Assembly: GCF_045679555.1 (NCBI RefSeq)
Contig: NC_092093.1
Coordinates: forward strand, 64,925,575-64,989,574
Reading direction: 5' to 3'
DNA from: Salvelinus alpinus
Taxonomy: Eukaryota; Chordata; Actinopteri; Salmoniformes; Salmonidae
Length of the DNA stretch: 64,000 nt
Positions 13,346-27,250 of the stretch are shown here, in pieces; position 1 is the first letter of the stretch; every line of letters starts with the position of its first letter. A program made the position numbers and the translations under genes. The notes under the pieces were generated by a model. That model did not search any database and had not been told where the DNA came from. It saw nothing but the letters and a program-made list of their open reading frames with translations.

Positions 13346-13870
13346 TGTATGCTCTCGTTGGCTGGCCCTGACTACATATTTGTCGCCAAACCCACTGGCT
13401 CCCGGTCATCTATAAGTCTTTGCTAGGTAAAGCCCCGCCTTATCTCAGCTCACTGGTCACCATAGCAGCACCCACACGTAGCACCGCTCCAGCAGGTATA
13501 TTTCACTGGTCACCCCCAGAGCCAATACTTCCTTTGGCCGCCTTTCCTTCCAGTTCTCTGCAGCCAATGACTGGAACAAATTGCAAAAATCTCTGAAGCT
13601 GGAGTCTTATATCTCCCTCTCTAACTTTAAGCATCAGCTGTCAGAGCAGCTTACCAATCACTGTACCTGTACACAGCCAATCTGTAAATAGCACACTCAA
13701 TTACCTCATCCCCATATTGTTATTTATCCTCTTGCTCTTTTGCACCCCAGTATCTCTACTTGCACATCATCATCTATCACTCCAGTGTTAATGCTAAATT
13801 GTAATTATTTCTCCTCTATGGCCTATTTATTGCCTTACCTCCCTACTCTTCTACATTTGCACACACTGTA
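13346..13870 (+). mobile_element. 3' end of an L2/CR1-type LINE
   Basis: Plus-strand translation gives degraded C-terminal LINE motifs (WLPVIYKSLLGKAPPYLSSL, then a segment resembling FSAANDWNKLQKSLKLESYI) followed by a non-coding tail. It abuts the minus-strand LINE end on its left and a Tc1 end on its right. Heavily truncated. Confidence 0.65.
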
Positions 13871-14265
13871 CAGTCGTGGCCAAAAGTTTTGAGAATGACA
13901 CAAATATTCATTTTCAAGTCTGCTGCCTCAGTTTGTATGATGGCATTTTGCATTCACTCCAGAATGTTATGAAGAGTGATCAGATGAATTGCAATTAATT
14001 GCAAAGTCCCTCTTTGCCATGCACATGAACTGAATCCCCCAAAAACATTTCCACTGCATTTCTGCAGAAGGCTTCAGGGCGGCCAAGAAAGTCCAGCAAG
14101 CGCCAGGACCGTCCCCTAAAGTTGATTCAGCTGCGGGATTGGGACACCACCAGTACAGAGCTTGCTTGGGAATGGCAGCAGGCAGGTGTGAGTGCATCTG
14201 CATGCACAGTGAGGGAAAGACTTTTTGAGGATGGCCTGGTGTCAAGAAGGGCAGCAAAGAAAGAG
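13871..14265 (+). mobile_element. Tc1-like transposon, 5' fragment
   Basis: Begins CAGTCGTGGCCAAAAGTTTT, a terminal motif preceded by TA. It encodes the N-terminal DNA-binding end of a Tc1 transposase (RPRKSSKRQDRPLKLIQL, then CTVRERLFEDGLVSRRAAK) and stops at the (GT)n tract. The rest of the element is absent. Confidence 0.82.
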
Positions 14266-14278
14266 TGAAAGAGTGAAA

Positions 14279-14436
<158 letters not shown>

Positions 14437-14531
14437 TGCATAACCATGCAGAAGCGAAATTAACACCTCTATGTTCTACAGACTGCTTACTGAATGGTAA
14501 CCACTAACCAGACAGGCAGTGGGGGGGAGGA

Positions 14532-14728
<197 letters not shown>

Positions 14729-15099
14729 AAAAGAGACATAAAAAGACATCACTGAAATGAGTTTTTTATCATGCCATGTGCAATTATTGTACATCTGATG
14801 GTGACCATTGCAGACTTGGTCATTAATAGTTTGTGGTCAGGATGAGAACAAACTTGGCTTCCTTCCTGCTGGCTCTCTCTCTCCCTGGGAAAGAGGAAGG
14901 GACCACGTCTAACACAGACACACACACACAGTAAGCGTCCGGTTGTCATGCTTTTATTACTCATTCCAGTACCTTCCATGTTAGCCATGTCACAGTCACA
15001 CTGAGAGAAGAGGAGAGGGGCCAGAGGAAGACTGGGTCATGTGACTGACTGACTGACATGGGAACAATATGCTACTATGATCATGACCATTTCAGTCAA

Positions 15100-15764
15100 T
15101 AGTGTTTTATTTGTTTATCTGTTGGCCAAATAAATACAGGTTCACTGAAACAGCTGCATCTGTGAGTTTAGGGGGTAGCTAGCAGTAGGAGTTAAGGACA
15201 AGGAGTAGCGGCTAGTGGAAGAGGATAGGATCAGGGACTGAGGGAATGGCTTTGTCAGTAGAACTGATGGGCAGTGTTATCACCATGACCACAGCCCAGT
15301 GACACGATTGAGTGTCACAACCTTTAACCTTTATGCACCCATTACAGGGTCTAGTTACTATGGAGATACTCAGATAGGTCTCCCGTTCTCTATTTTGTAT
15401 CATTGTAAAGCACTTTGAGAATGAAAGACTTTATACAAACAAAGTTATGTTATTATCACAGCATAAAAAAAGGACAGAGGAAATAAATAAATACAAATGC
15501 CTTTAAAACACCTTAATGAATTGAGTACAATAAATTAATGCCGGGATGAGGTTGAAATAAATAAATAAATACATAAATATTCTGATAAAGAGAGCTTGAA
15601 ATACTTAAATCACACAAATCATAATCTTCATTTTCACTGTCTTCTTATTATCTTAGTTCTGTAGCTCCTGGTTGAGAGAGATCTTAGTTCTGTAGTTCCT
15701 GGTTGAGAGAGGCTGCTGAACCTGCTGCTGGCAATGATGATGATCTAGGATCATGGTCTGATGG
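15100..15764 (-). promoter_or_regulatory. Putative AU-rich 3' UTR of the third chemokine gene
   Basis: On the minus strand, 15555-15580 reads as overlapping ATTTA motifs with the nonamer TTATTTATT, and a second ATTTA cluster lies at 15481-15494. A possible AATAAA polyadenylation signal is at about 15106-15111. This matches the pattern of unstable cytokine mRNAs; the extent depends on the uncertain last exon. Confidence 0.45.
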
Positions 15765-17205
<1,441 letters not shown>

Positions 17206-17629
17206 CTTCAAATGGTAGCTATGTCGCTAACACTAGCTGCTAAAACCTGCTCTTGCTGTCTCTTTGTTCTGATGTAGAGACAGGGAGTTAGGGTCCTCTT
17301 ATAAGGCATTAGAAAACAGGAACTAATGAGGCCATAATTTACTGTGTTTCTTACAAATTTGGAAACACACTGTCACTCTGAGTCAATGACACACACGCAC
17401 ACAGGCACTCGCGTTGCACAGTGTTATCGGATGGCAGAGATGGATAATCTCTAATGATGATTATTGCAGATGATTAATACAGATTATGTCTGTATGTTGA
17501 GGAGGTGAGGTAAGTAGGGCCCACACTCTTCAGGAGAAGTATGTTCTTCAATGACAATTATTTTTATTGGTCAAGTGATCAAGTAAGTTTTCCTAGCAAG
17601 TCACACACACACAGTTTTATCTGATGGCA
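17206..17629 (-). promoter_or_regulatory. Upstream region of the third chemokine gene
   Basis: Contains the TATAAG core-promoter candidate on the minus strand at 17298-17303. Beyond it, I see only short TG/CA stretches and unique sequence up to the 25-bp minisatellite. Confidence 0.4.
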
Positions 17630-18412
17630 CAGGTTGGGGAGCTGAGGTAAGGATAACCTTGGGGAGGTGAGGTAAGGATAACCTTGGGGAGGTGAGGTAA
17701 GGATAACCTTGGGGAGGTGAGGTAAGGATAACCTTGGGGAGGTGAGGTAAGGATAACCTTGGGGAGCTGAGGTAGGGATAACCTTGGGGAGGTGAGGTAA
17801 GGATAACCTTGGGGAGCTGAGGTAGGGATAACCTTGGGGAGCTGAGGTAGGGATAACCTTGGGGAGGTGAGGTAAGGATAACCTTGGGGAGGTGAGGTAA
17901 GGATAACCTTGGGGAGATGAGGTAAGGATAACCTTGGGGAGGTGAGTTAAGGATAACCTTGGGGAGCTGAGGTAGGGATAACCTTGGGGAGGTGAGGTAA
18001 GGATAACCTTGGGGAGGTGAGGTAAGGATAACCTTGGGGAGGTGAGGTAAGGATAACCTTGGGGGGGTGAGGTAAGGATAACCTTGGGGAGGTGAGGTAA
18101 GGATAACCTTGGGGAGGTGAGGTAGGGATAACCTTGGGGAGCTGAGGTAAGGATAACCTTGGGGAGGTGAGGTAAGGATAACCTTGGGGAGATGAGGTAA
18201 GGATAACCTTGGGGAGGTGAGGTAAGGATAACCTTGGGGAGGTGAGGTAAGGATAACCTTGGGGAGGTGAGGTAAGGATAACCTTGGGGAGGTGAGGTAA
18301 GGATAACCTTGGGGAGCTGAGGTAGGGATAACCTTGGGGAGGTGAGGTAAGGATAACCTTCAGGAGCTGAGGTAAGGATAACCTTGGGGAGATGAGGTAA
18401 GGATAACCTTCA
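17630..18412. repeat. 25-bp minisatellite, about 31 copies
   Basis: Unit GGTGAGGTAAGGATAACCTT plus GGGGA, with variants GCTGAGGTAGGG and GATGAGGTAAGG arranged in patterns that suggest block duplication. Each unit contains GAGGTAAGG, which matches the vertebrate 5' splice donor. A seed of the repeat (GGAGGTGAGGTAAG) also stands alone at about 17500. Confidence 0.95.
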
Positions 18413-19024
18413 GGAGAACTATGACTCTGTTCTATGAAAATGTTTTTCTAGAAAGGCAAGCAGTGTAGTAATCTTTTCAATTAAGTAACTGTTGGGGGAT
18501 GATGTGACCCTTGAACGAGATGGCCACATTTAACATAGCTCCGCACAAGTAATTTCCAATTCTTAATCTTACCTCCACATTTCAAGTTCAACCCCATTAG
18601 CTTTAGTCAAAAAAGCCATGGCGGCTACAAAAGGTGACATTAAATGTGACATTTTTACCCGGACTCGAGTAATAGCCACAGAAAAAGCCTCAAAGAAACA
18701 GCTAGCTTTAGAAACAGCTAGCGCCAGGAGCAAGAGGACCGGTCCCTTCCCGAGGCCCAACAACTGCCAACCTCGCCCTCTGTCAAAGACATCCTTTCTG
18801 AGCTGAGATCCCAACGTACAGAACTCAACATCAAACTAGATGGCATTAACTCTCAGCTCAGTGCGATAGGGAGCAAGGTGACAACCCTGGAAAATGCCTG
18901 ACATCAACAACAAGATAACCATCAACGCGGGCGCCTGGATGAGGCAGAGGAGCAAATCCTATCCATGGAAAACTCACTGGCAGACGCCATGGAAACAATA
19001 GCATCTGTAACACTTCGTTGACCA

Positions 19025-20932
19025 AGGCATCTTCAGGGGATTCAAATACCCAAATGAGCTCAGGATCCTTCAAGGAGCCCTTACTTTAAAATGGCGCCGG
19101 AAGAAATGGCAGCAGTTTTACGGGCGCCTAACCAATTGTGCTATTATATGGGGGTTTTTGCATTATTTGTAACTTATTTTGTACATAATGTTTCTGCCAC
19201 CGTATCTTACGGCAAAAAAGAGCTTCTGGATATCAGGACAGCGATCACTCACCTCGGATTAGACTAAGATTCATTATTCAACAAGCAGGATGCACAGGAT
19301 ATACTGCTAACACCCGACAAGGCCAACATCCCCATTATTGGCAAGAGAAAGAGACGCAGGTACAGAGGAAACAGAGCGGGGTGCCTCGTAAGGATCCGCA
19401 GAAGGTGAGTGGGAAAGCTGCCGTTACAGTCAATATTACTTGCCAACGTACAATCATTGGACAATAAATTAGACGAGGAACGATCACGAATATTCTACCA
19501 ACGGGACATCAAACACTGTAACATCTTATGTTTCATGAAATGGTGGCTGAATGATGACATGGATATTCAGCTAGCAGGATATACGCTGCACCAGCTAGAT
19601 AGAACAGCACACTCCGGTAAGACGAGGGGGGGCGGTCTGTGCATATTTGTAAACAACAGTTGGTGCACGAAATCTAAGGAAGTCTCTAGATTTTCCTCGC
19701 CTGAAGTAGAGTATCTTATGATAAACTGTAGACCACACTATTTGCCAAGAGAGTTTTCATCTATACTTTTCATGGCTGTTTATTTACCACCACAGACGGA
19801 TGCTGGCACTAAGACCGCACTCAGTCAGCTGTATAAGGAAATAAGCAAACAGGAAACCGCTCACCCAGATGCGGCACTCCTAGTGGCCGGAAACTTTAAT
19901 GCAGAGAAACTTAAATCAGTTTTACCTAATCTCTATCAACATGTTAAATGTGCAACCAGAGGGAAAACAATTCTAGATCACCCGTACTCCACACACAGAG
20001 TACAAAGCTCTCCCTCGCCCTCCATTTGGTAAATCTGACCACAATTCTATCCTCCTGATTCCTGCTTACAAGCAAAAATTAAAGCAGGAAGAACCAGTGA
20101 CTCGGTCTATAAAAAAGTGGTCAGATGAAGCAAATGCTAAACTATAGGACTGTTTTGCTATCACAGACTGGAAAATGTTCCAGGATTCTTCCGATTGCAT
20201 TGAGGAGTACACAACATCAGTCACTGGCTTAACAATAAGTGTATCGAGGACTTCATCCCCACAGTGACTGTACATACATACCCCAATCAGAAGCCATGGA
20301 TTACAGGCAACATTCGTACTGAGCTAAAGGGTAGAGCTGCCACTTTCAAGGTGAGGGACTCTAACCCGGAAGCTTACAAGAAATCCTGCTATGCCCTCCG
20401 ACGAACAGTCAAACAGGCAAAGTGCCAATACAGGGCTAAGATTGAATCATACTACACCGGCTCCGACGCTCGTCTTATGTGGCAGGGCTTGCAAACTATT
20501 ACAGACTACAAAGGGAAGCACAGCCGCGAGCTGCCCAGTGACATGAGCCTACCAGATGAGCTAAATCACTTCTATGCTCGCTTCGAGGCAAGCAACACTG
20601 AGGCATGCATGAGAGCATCAGCTGTTCCAGACGACTGTGTGATCACGCTCTCCGTAGCTGAGATTCACAAGGCCGCAGGGCCAGACAGATTACCAGGACG
20701 TGTGTCCGGGCATGTGCTGACCATCTGGCAGGTGTCTTCACTGACATTTTCAACATGTCCCTGATTGAGTCTATAATACCAACATGTTTCAAGCAGACCA
20801 CCATAGTCCCTGTGCCCAAGAACACTAAGGCAACCTGCCTAAATGACTACAGACCCGTAGCACTCATGTCCGTAGCCATGAAGTGCTTTGAAAGGCTGGT
20901 AATGACCGCCTTATCCTGTTGATATTTCGTTT
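19025..20932 (+). mobile_element. Rex1/CR1-like LINE, 5' portion
   Basis: Begins near the motif AAAATGGCGCCGGAAGAAAT. Plus-strand coding at 19409-20032 is an endonuclease domain: LLANVQSLDNKLDEE, GGGLCIFVNNSWC, MAVYLPPQTDA, and AALLVAGNFNAEKL. It continues at 20264-20764 and reaches the RT entry motif [20 protein letters not shown] at about 20835, where it ends. The copy is 3'-truncated and frame-broken. The clade is tentative; fragments at 12553-13345 and 32505-33838 look like the matching 3' parts of the same family. Confidence 0.75.
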
Positions 20933-21809
20933 TAATAATAACAAACTTATCCTATAGATAGATCCCTCTTAGGAATTTGCTCCCTCATTTCGGTTTTATT
21001 TAGTCCAAACGATTAGGCCTATGTGCTTTGGGGGATGTATTTGTAGGCTGGGCTATTGATTTTATTTACTTAATTTCTCCCTCTCTTTTTTACTGTGGTC
21101 TGGATGGGGGCTAGGTTGTCACTTACTTAATGCGGGGCAGAGAGAATCAGGCATTTTTCTTTTCTCTCTTGGGAGACGTTGTGCGTTGCGAACTGTTCCC
21201 ATTTTTCGGAACACAGAATTGTGACTGAGCGTGGGATTAACAGATCCAAAAGGATATGTCGAGTTGTTTGGCAACTCGGCTGGGGTTTTCAGAGATTTTC
21301 TTTTCTTTTATGTGATCGCAGCTGTAACTATTATCCACCTATACCCAGAGATGACTTGCACTAGAGTTCGATTACTGTTCGATGACTAGTACCTTAAATC
21401 TACTCACATGGAACTGCCATGGTCTAAGGTCATGCAATAAAATGGAAAAACATACTATGTGCTCTCAAAAAGGAAAAAGCAGACTTTGCGCTATTACAAG
21501 AGACACACCTCTGTGATGCTAAACTCCGCAGAGCTTGGGTGTGACAGGTGTATTTTTCATCTTCCAAATCAAACAGTAGAGTCACAGCCATACTTATCCA
21601 TAAGCATGTTCCATTCATAATTGACAAAAACATATCTGATCCGGAGGGGAGATTTATTCTGATAACTGGGTCACTGTATGGGCAACCAATTACAATCTTA
21701 AATATATACGCCCCTAACACAGATACTCCTGCTTTCATGTCCAAATGATAACCCTGTTCAATGAGCATTGTGTTTCCTTTGGAGTGCTGGCTGGAGATTT
21801 TAATTGTAC

Positions 21810-24710
21810 CCTCAACTCTGGACAAATCATCTCAAGTCTCAATGGTAGACCATTCCATTCTTGTGGGTCGGCTAAGGAGTATTGGTGTCTCTGAGGGGTC
21901 TTTGGCCTGGTTTGCTAACTACCTCTCTCAAAGAGTGCAGTGTATAAAGTCAGAACATCTGCTGTCTCAGCCACTGCCTGTCACCAAGGGTGTACCCCAA
22001 GGCTCGATCCTAGGCCCAACACGCTTCTCAATTTACATCAACAACATAGCTCAGGCTGTAGGAAGCTCTCTCATCCATTTATATTCCGATGATGCAGTCT
22101 TATACTCAGCTGGCCCCTCCCCGAAATGTGTGTTAAACGCTCTACAAACAAAGCTTTCACATATCAAAGCTGCAGGCTAAAGTTAAATCTAGACTTGGTT
22201 TCCTCTATTGTAATCGCTCCTCTTTCACCCCAGCTGCCAAACTAACCCTGATTCAGATGACCATCCTACCCATGCTAGATTACGGAGATGTAATTTATAG
22301 ATCGGCAGATAAGGGTGTTCTCGAGAGGCTAGATGTTCTTTACCATTCGGCCATCAGATTTGCCACCAATGCTCCTTATAGGACACATCACTGCACTCTA
22401 TACTCTTCTGTAAACTGGTCATCTTGGTATACCTGTTGCAAGACGCACTAGTTGATGCTTATTTATAAAACCCTCTTAGGCCTCACTCCTCCCTATCTGA
22501 GATATCTACTGCAGCCCTGTTCCCCCACATACAACACCCATTCTGCCAGTCACATTCTATTAAAGGTCCCCAAAGCACACGTCCCTGGGTCGCTCGTCTT
22601 TTCAGTTCGCTGCAGCTAGCGACCGGAACAAGCAGCAACAAACACTCAAACTGGACAGTTTTATCTCAATCTCTTCATTCAAAGACTTAATCATGGACAC
22701 TCTTACTGACAGTTGTGGCTGCTTTGCATGATGTATTGTTGTCTCGACCTTCTTGCCCTTTGTGCTGTTGTCTGTGCCCAAAAATGTTTGTACCCTGTTT
22801 TGTGCTGCTACAATGTTGTGCTGCTGCCATGTTGTGTTGGCTTGCGAAAGTATTCACCCCCTTGGCATTTTTCCTATTTTGTTGCCTTACAACCTGGAAT
22901 TAAAATAGATTTTTGGGGGGTTTGTACCATTTGATTAACACAACATGCCTACCACTTTGAAGATGAAAAAAAAAAAAAAATTGTGAAACAAACAATAAGT
23001 AAGACAAAAAACGGAAAACTTGAGCGTGCATAACTATTCACCAAACCCCCCCACCCCCACCCCCAAAGTCAATACTTTGTAGAGCCACCTTTTGCAGCAA
23101 TTACAGCTGCAAGTCTCTTGGGGTATGTCTCTATAAGCCTGGCACATCTAGTCACTGGGATTTTTCCCCATTCTTCAAAGCAAAACTGCTCCAGCTCCTT
23201 CAAGTTGGATGGGTTCCGCTGGTGTACAGCAATTGGATTGAGGTCTGGGCTTTGACTAGGCCATTCCAAGACATTTAAATGTTTCCCCTTAAACCACTCA
23301 AGTGTTGCTTTAGCAGTATGCATAGGGTCATTTCCTGCTGGAAGATGAACCTCCGGCCCAGTCTCAAACCTCTGGAGACTGAAACAGGTTTCCCTTAAGA
23401 ATTTCCCTGTATTTAGCACCATCCATCATTCCTTCAATTATGACCAGTTTCCCAGTCCCTGCCGATGAAAAACATCCCCACAGCATGATGCTGCCACCAC
23501 CATGCTTCACTGTGGGGATGATGTTCTCGGGGTGATGAGAGGTGTTGAGTTTGTGCCAGACATAGCATTTTCCTTGACATCCAAAAAGCAACATTTTAAT
23601 CTCATCTGACAAGAGTACTTTCCATATGTTTGGGGAGTCTCCCACATGCCTTTAGGCGAACACCAAGCGTGTTTGCTTATTTGTTTCTTTAAGCAATGGC
23701 TTTTTTTCTGGCCACTCTTCCATAAAGCCCAGCTCTGTGGAGTGTACGGCTTAAATTGGTCCTATGGACAGATACTCCAATCTCCACTGTGGAGCTTTGC
23801 AGCTCCTTCAGAGTTATCTTTGGTCTCTTTGTTGCCTCTCTGATTAATGACCTCCTTGCCTGGTCAGTGAATTTTGGTGGGCAGCCCTCTCTTGGCAGGT
23901 TTGTTGTGGTGCCATATTCTTTCCATTTTTGAATAATGGATTTAATGGTGCTCCGTGGGATGTTCAAAGTTTTGGATATTATTTCATAACCCAACCCTGA
24001 TCTGTACTTCTCCACAGCTTTGCCCCTGATCTGTTTGGAGAGCTCCTTGGTCTTCATGGTGCCGCTTGCTTGGTGGTGCCCCTTGCTTAGTGGTGTTGCA
24101 GACTCTGCGTCCTTTCAGAACAGGTGTATATATACTGAGATCATGTGACAGATCATGTGACACTTAGATTGCACACAGGTGGACTTTATTTAACTAATTA
24201 TGTGACTTCTAAAGGTAATTGGTTGCACCAGATCTTATTTAGGGGCTTCATAGCAAAGGGGGTGAATACATATGCACGAACCACTTTTCTTTTCTTAATT
24301 TCACTTCACCAATTTTGACTATTTTGTGTATGTCCATTACATGAAATCCAAATAAAAATCCATTTAAATTACAGGTTGAAATGCAACAAAATAGGAAAAA
24401 CGCCTAGGGGGATGAATACATTTGCAAGGCACTGTACCATGTTGTTATCATGTTGTGTTGCTACCATGCTGTGTTGTCATGTGTTGCTGCCATGCTATGT
24501 TGTTGTCGTAGGTCTCTCTTTATGTAGTGTTGTGTTGTCTCTGTTGTCGTGATGTGTGTTTTGTCCTATATATTTATTTAATTTATTTTTATTTTTAATC
24601 CACGTCCTCACAGGAGGCCTTTTGCCTTTTGGTAGGCCGTCATTGTAAATAAGAATTTGTTCTTAACTGACTTGCCTAGTTAAATAAAGGTTAAATAAAA
24701 TAATAAAAGT
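21810..24710 (+). mobile_element. L2 (RSg-1-like) LINE nested in the L1, split by a Tc1
   Basis: 21830-22180 encodes the RT core: GVSEGSLAWFANYLSQRVQC, VTKGVPQGSILGPTRFSIYI and LIHLYSDDAVLYSAG, a Y-x-DD type catalytic box (here YSDD). The C-terminal part continues to about 22700. The 3' tail resumes after the Tc1 at 24435 and ends with AAATAAGAATTTGTTCTTAA and TAAATAAAGGTTAAATAAAA, the salmonid L2/RSg-1 tail. The copy is 5'-truncated and no longer coding. Confidence 0.85.
22836..24434 (-). mobile_element. Tc1-like DNA transposon nested in the L2 LINE
   Basis: About 1.6 kb with inverted ends (TTGCGAAAGTATTCACCCCC on the left, its diverged complement on the right, flanked by TA at 24435-24436). 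The minus-strand transposase is nearly all present but in three frames: the DNA-binding half (MKTKELSKQIRGKAVEKYRS) at 24057-23689, the centre ([17 protein letters not shown]) at 23645-23364, and the C-terminal SQSPDLNPI region at 23300-23069. At least two frameshifts or small deletions separate them. It is a different family from the copies at 3489 and 42942. Confidence 0.9.
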
Positions 24711-25967
24711 CCCCACCACAAACCCTAGATCGGCAAAGATGTTGAACTCTCTTACTAAAGAGATGAGACTGATATATATCTGGAGAGAGACTTATAGCTC
24801 ATCTATGGACTATACATACTACTCTAATGTCCATAACACCTACTCCCGTATAGATTACATTTTTATCCCAAAGTGTTCCATGCATTCTGCCCCTTGTACA
24901 ATCGGACCTATAGCACTTTCAGATCACGCTTTTGCCTGCCTCCACTTTGACCTCTGTAAAAACATCCCGAGGTCAAAGAGCTGGAAATTCAACACCTTAA
25001 TGTTATCAAACAAAGCATTCCATACATTGGTTACTACATCGATAGGCAACTACACACAAGACAACAAAGACTCTCCTGTTTCTCCAGCCACAATGTGGGA
25101 CGCTGCCAAAGCCACACTAAGAGGTCATCTAATTGTATATGCTTCCTCTAAGAAAAAAAGCAATGGAAGCACACAGGCTAGATCTTGAGAGGGAGCTGGA
25201 ATGCTGCGAAAAAGTACATAAACAATCCCCAGACAGCGCCTCCTGGAGTCAACTTATAGTAGCCAAAGCCAAACTAAACTTGGACTACACTCGGGAGACA
25301 TACCAGACATACCATGAGTATAGCAATAGGCCTCTAGATTGCTTCCTTACCAATTCAAAAAAGAGCAGTCAGAGCGTACAATCATGGCCATCTGAACAGC
25401 AGATGATGTCACATATGAGATACATTTAACTTTCATGATTTTTACTGCAAATTATATACTTCTGAGAGAAAAGATACGGATTCAGAACTCCATTCCTTCC
25501 TAGAGGGAATCTCGCTACCTAAACTATCAGAGACCGACCAAGAAGATCTCAACTCCCCCTTCACTCCTGAGGAGGTCCTGGAGGCAATCACCTCCATGCC
25601 ACCTAACAAGTCCCCAGCCCAGATGGATTCCCCAGAGAGTTCTACAAAGCTTTTTGGCCCCAGCTAAGGCCTATTTTCATGCCAACGCTGGATGACTTTT
25701 ACAAAAACAGTGCTCTCCCAGACTCTATGTACACAGCCCGCATTACAGTGTTGCTGTAAGGACCCTCTATCCTGCTCGTCCTTCCAGCCCATAAACCTGT
25801 TGTATTTCAACTATAAAATAATTATCACATTGCTTGCTAAAAGACTAAACACTCTTCTTACCAAAATATTACAAGCGGACCAAACTGGATTTATTAGAGA
25901 CAGGTACTCTTCTGATAACATCCACCGTCTTTTTGATATTATAGATCAAGTAAACAAACAGAAGACA

Positions 25968-27250
25968 CCTGTACTGCTGGCTTCACTGGGTTCTGAGAAG
26001 GTGTTCCACGCCCCTGTCCTGCTGGCTTCACTGGATGCTGAGAAGGTGTTCCATGCCCCTGTCCTGCTGGCTTCACTGGATGCTGAGAAGGTGTTCCATG
26101 CCCCTGTCTTGTTGGATCACTGGATGCTGAGAAGGTGTTCCACGCCCCTGTCCTGCTGGCTTCACTGGATGCTGAGAAGGTGTTCCATGCCCCTGTCCTG
26201 CTGGCTTCACTGGATGCTGAGAAGGTGTTCCATGCCCTTGTCTTGTTGGATCACCGGATGCTGAGAAGGTGTTCCACGCCCCTGTCCTGCTGGCTTCACT
26301 GGATGCTGAGAAGGTGTTCCATGTCCTTGTCTTGTTGGATCACCGGATGCTGAGAAGGTGTTCCACTCCCCTGTCTTGTTAGATCACTGGGTTCTGAGGT
26401 GTTCCACACCCCTGTCTTGTTGGCTTCACTGGGTTCTGAGAAGGTGTTCCACACCCCTGTCTTGCTGGCTTCACTGGGTTCTGAGAAGGTGTTCCACACC
26501 CCTGTCTTGCTGGCTTCACTGGGTTCTGAGAAGGTGTTCCACAGCCCTGTCTTGTTGGCTTTACTGGGTTCTGAGAAGGTGTTCCACACCCCTGTCTTGC
26601 TGGCTTCACTGGGTTCTGAGAAGGTGTTCCACACTTCTGTCTTGCTGGCTTCACTGGGTTCTGAGAAGGTGTTCCACACCCCTGTCTTGTTGGCTTCACT
26701 GGGTTCTGAGAAGGTGTTCCACACCCCTGTCTTGTTGGCTTCACTGGGTTCTGAGAAGGTGTTCCACACCCCTGTCTTGCTGGCTTCACTGGGTTCTGAG
26801 GTGTTCCACACCCCTGTCTTGTTGGCTTTACTGGGTTCTGAGAAGGTGTTCCACACCCCTGTCTTGTTGGCTTTACTGGGTTCTGAGAAGGTGTTCCACA
26901 CCCCTGTCTTGTTGGCTTCACTGGGTTCTGAGAAGGTGTTCCACACCCCTGTCTTGCTGGCTTCACTGGGTTCTGAGGTGTTCCACACCCCTGTCTTGTT
27001 GGCTTTACTGGGTTCTGAGAAGGTGTTCCACACCCCTGTCTTGTTGGCTTTACTGGGTTCTGAGAAGGTGTTCCACAGCCCTGTCTTGCTGGCTTCACTG
27101 GGTTCTGAGAAGGTGTTCCACACCCCTGTCTTGCTGGCTTTACTGGATGCTGAGAAGGTGTTCCACAGCCCTGTCTTGTTGGCTTTACTGGATGCTGAGA
27201 AGGTGTTCCACACCCCTGTCTTGCTGGCTTTACTGGATGCTGAGAAGGCG
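25968..27250. repeat. 45-bp minisatellite derived from LINE RT motif A
   Basis: About 28 units of 45 bases (for example CCTGTCTTGCTGGCTTCACT, GGGTTCTGAGAAGGTGTTCC, ACACC). Each encodes a variant of TPVLLASLDAEKVFH, which is the motif A segment of the surrounding L1 reverse transcriptase. The last unit runs on in frame into DAEKAFDRMEW. Some units are six bases shorter (lacking AGAAGG), which also keeps the frame. The earlier units have GGATGCTGAG, the later GGGTTCTGAG. Confidence 0.93.
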
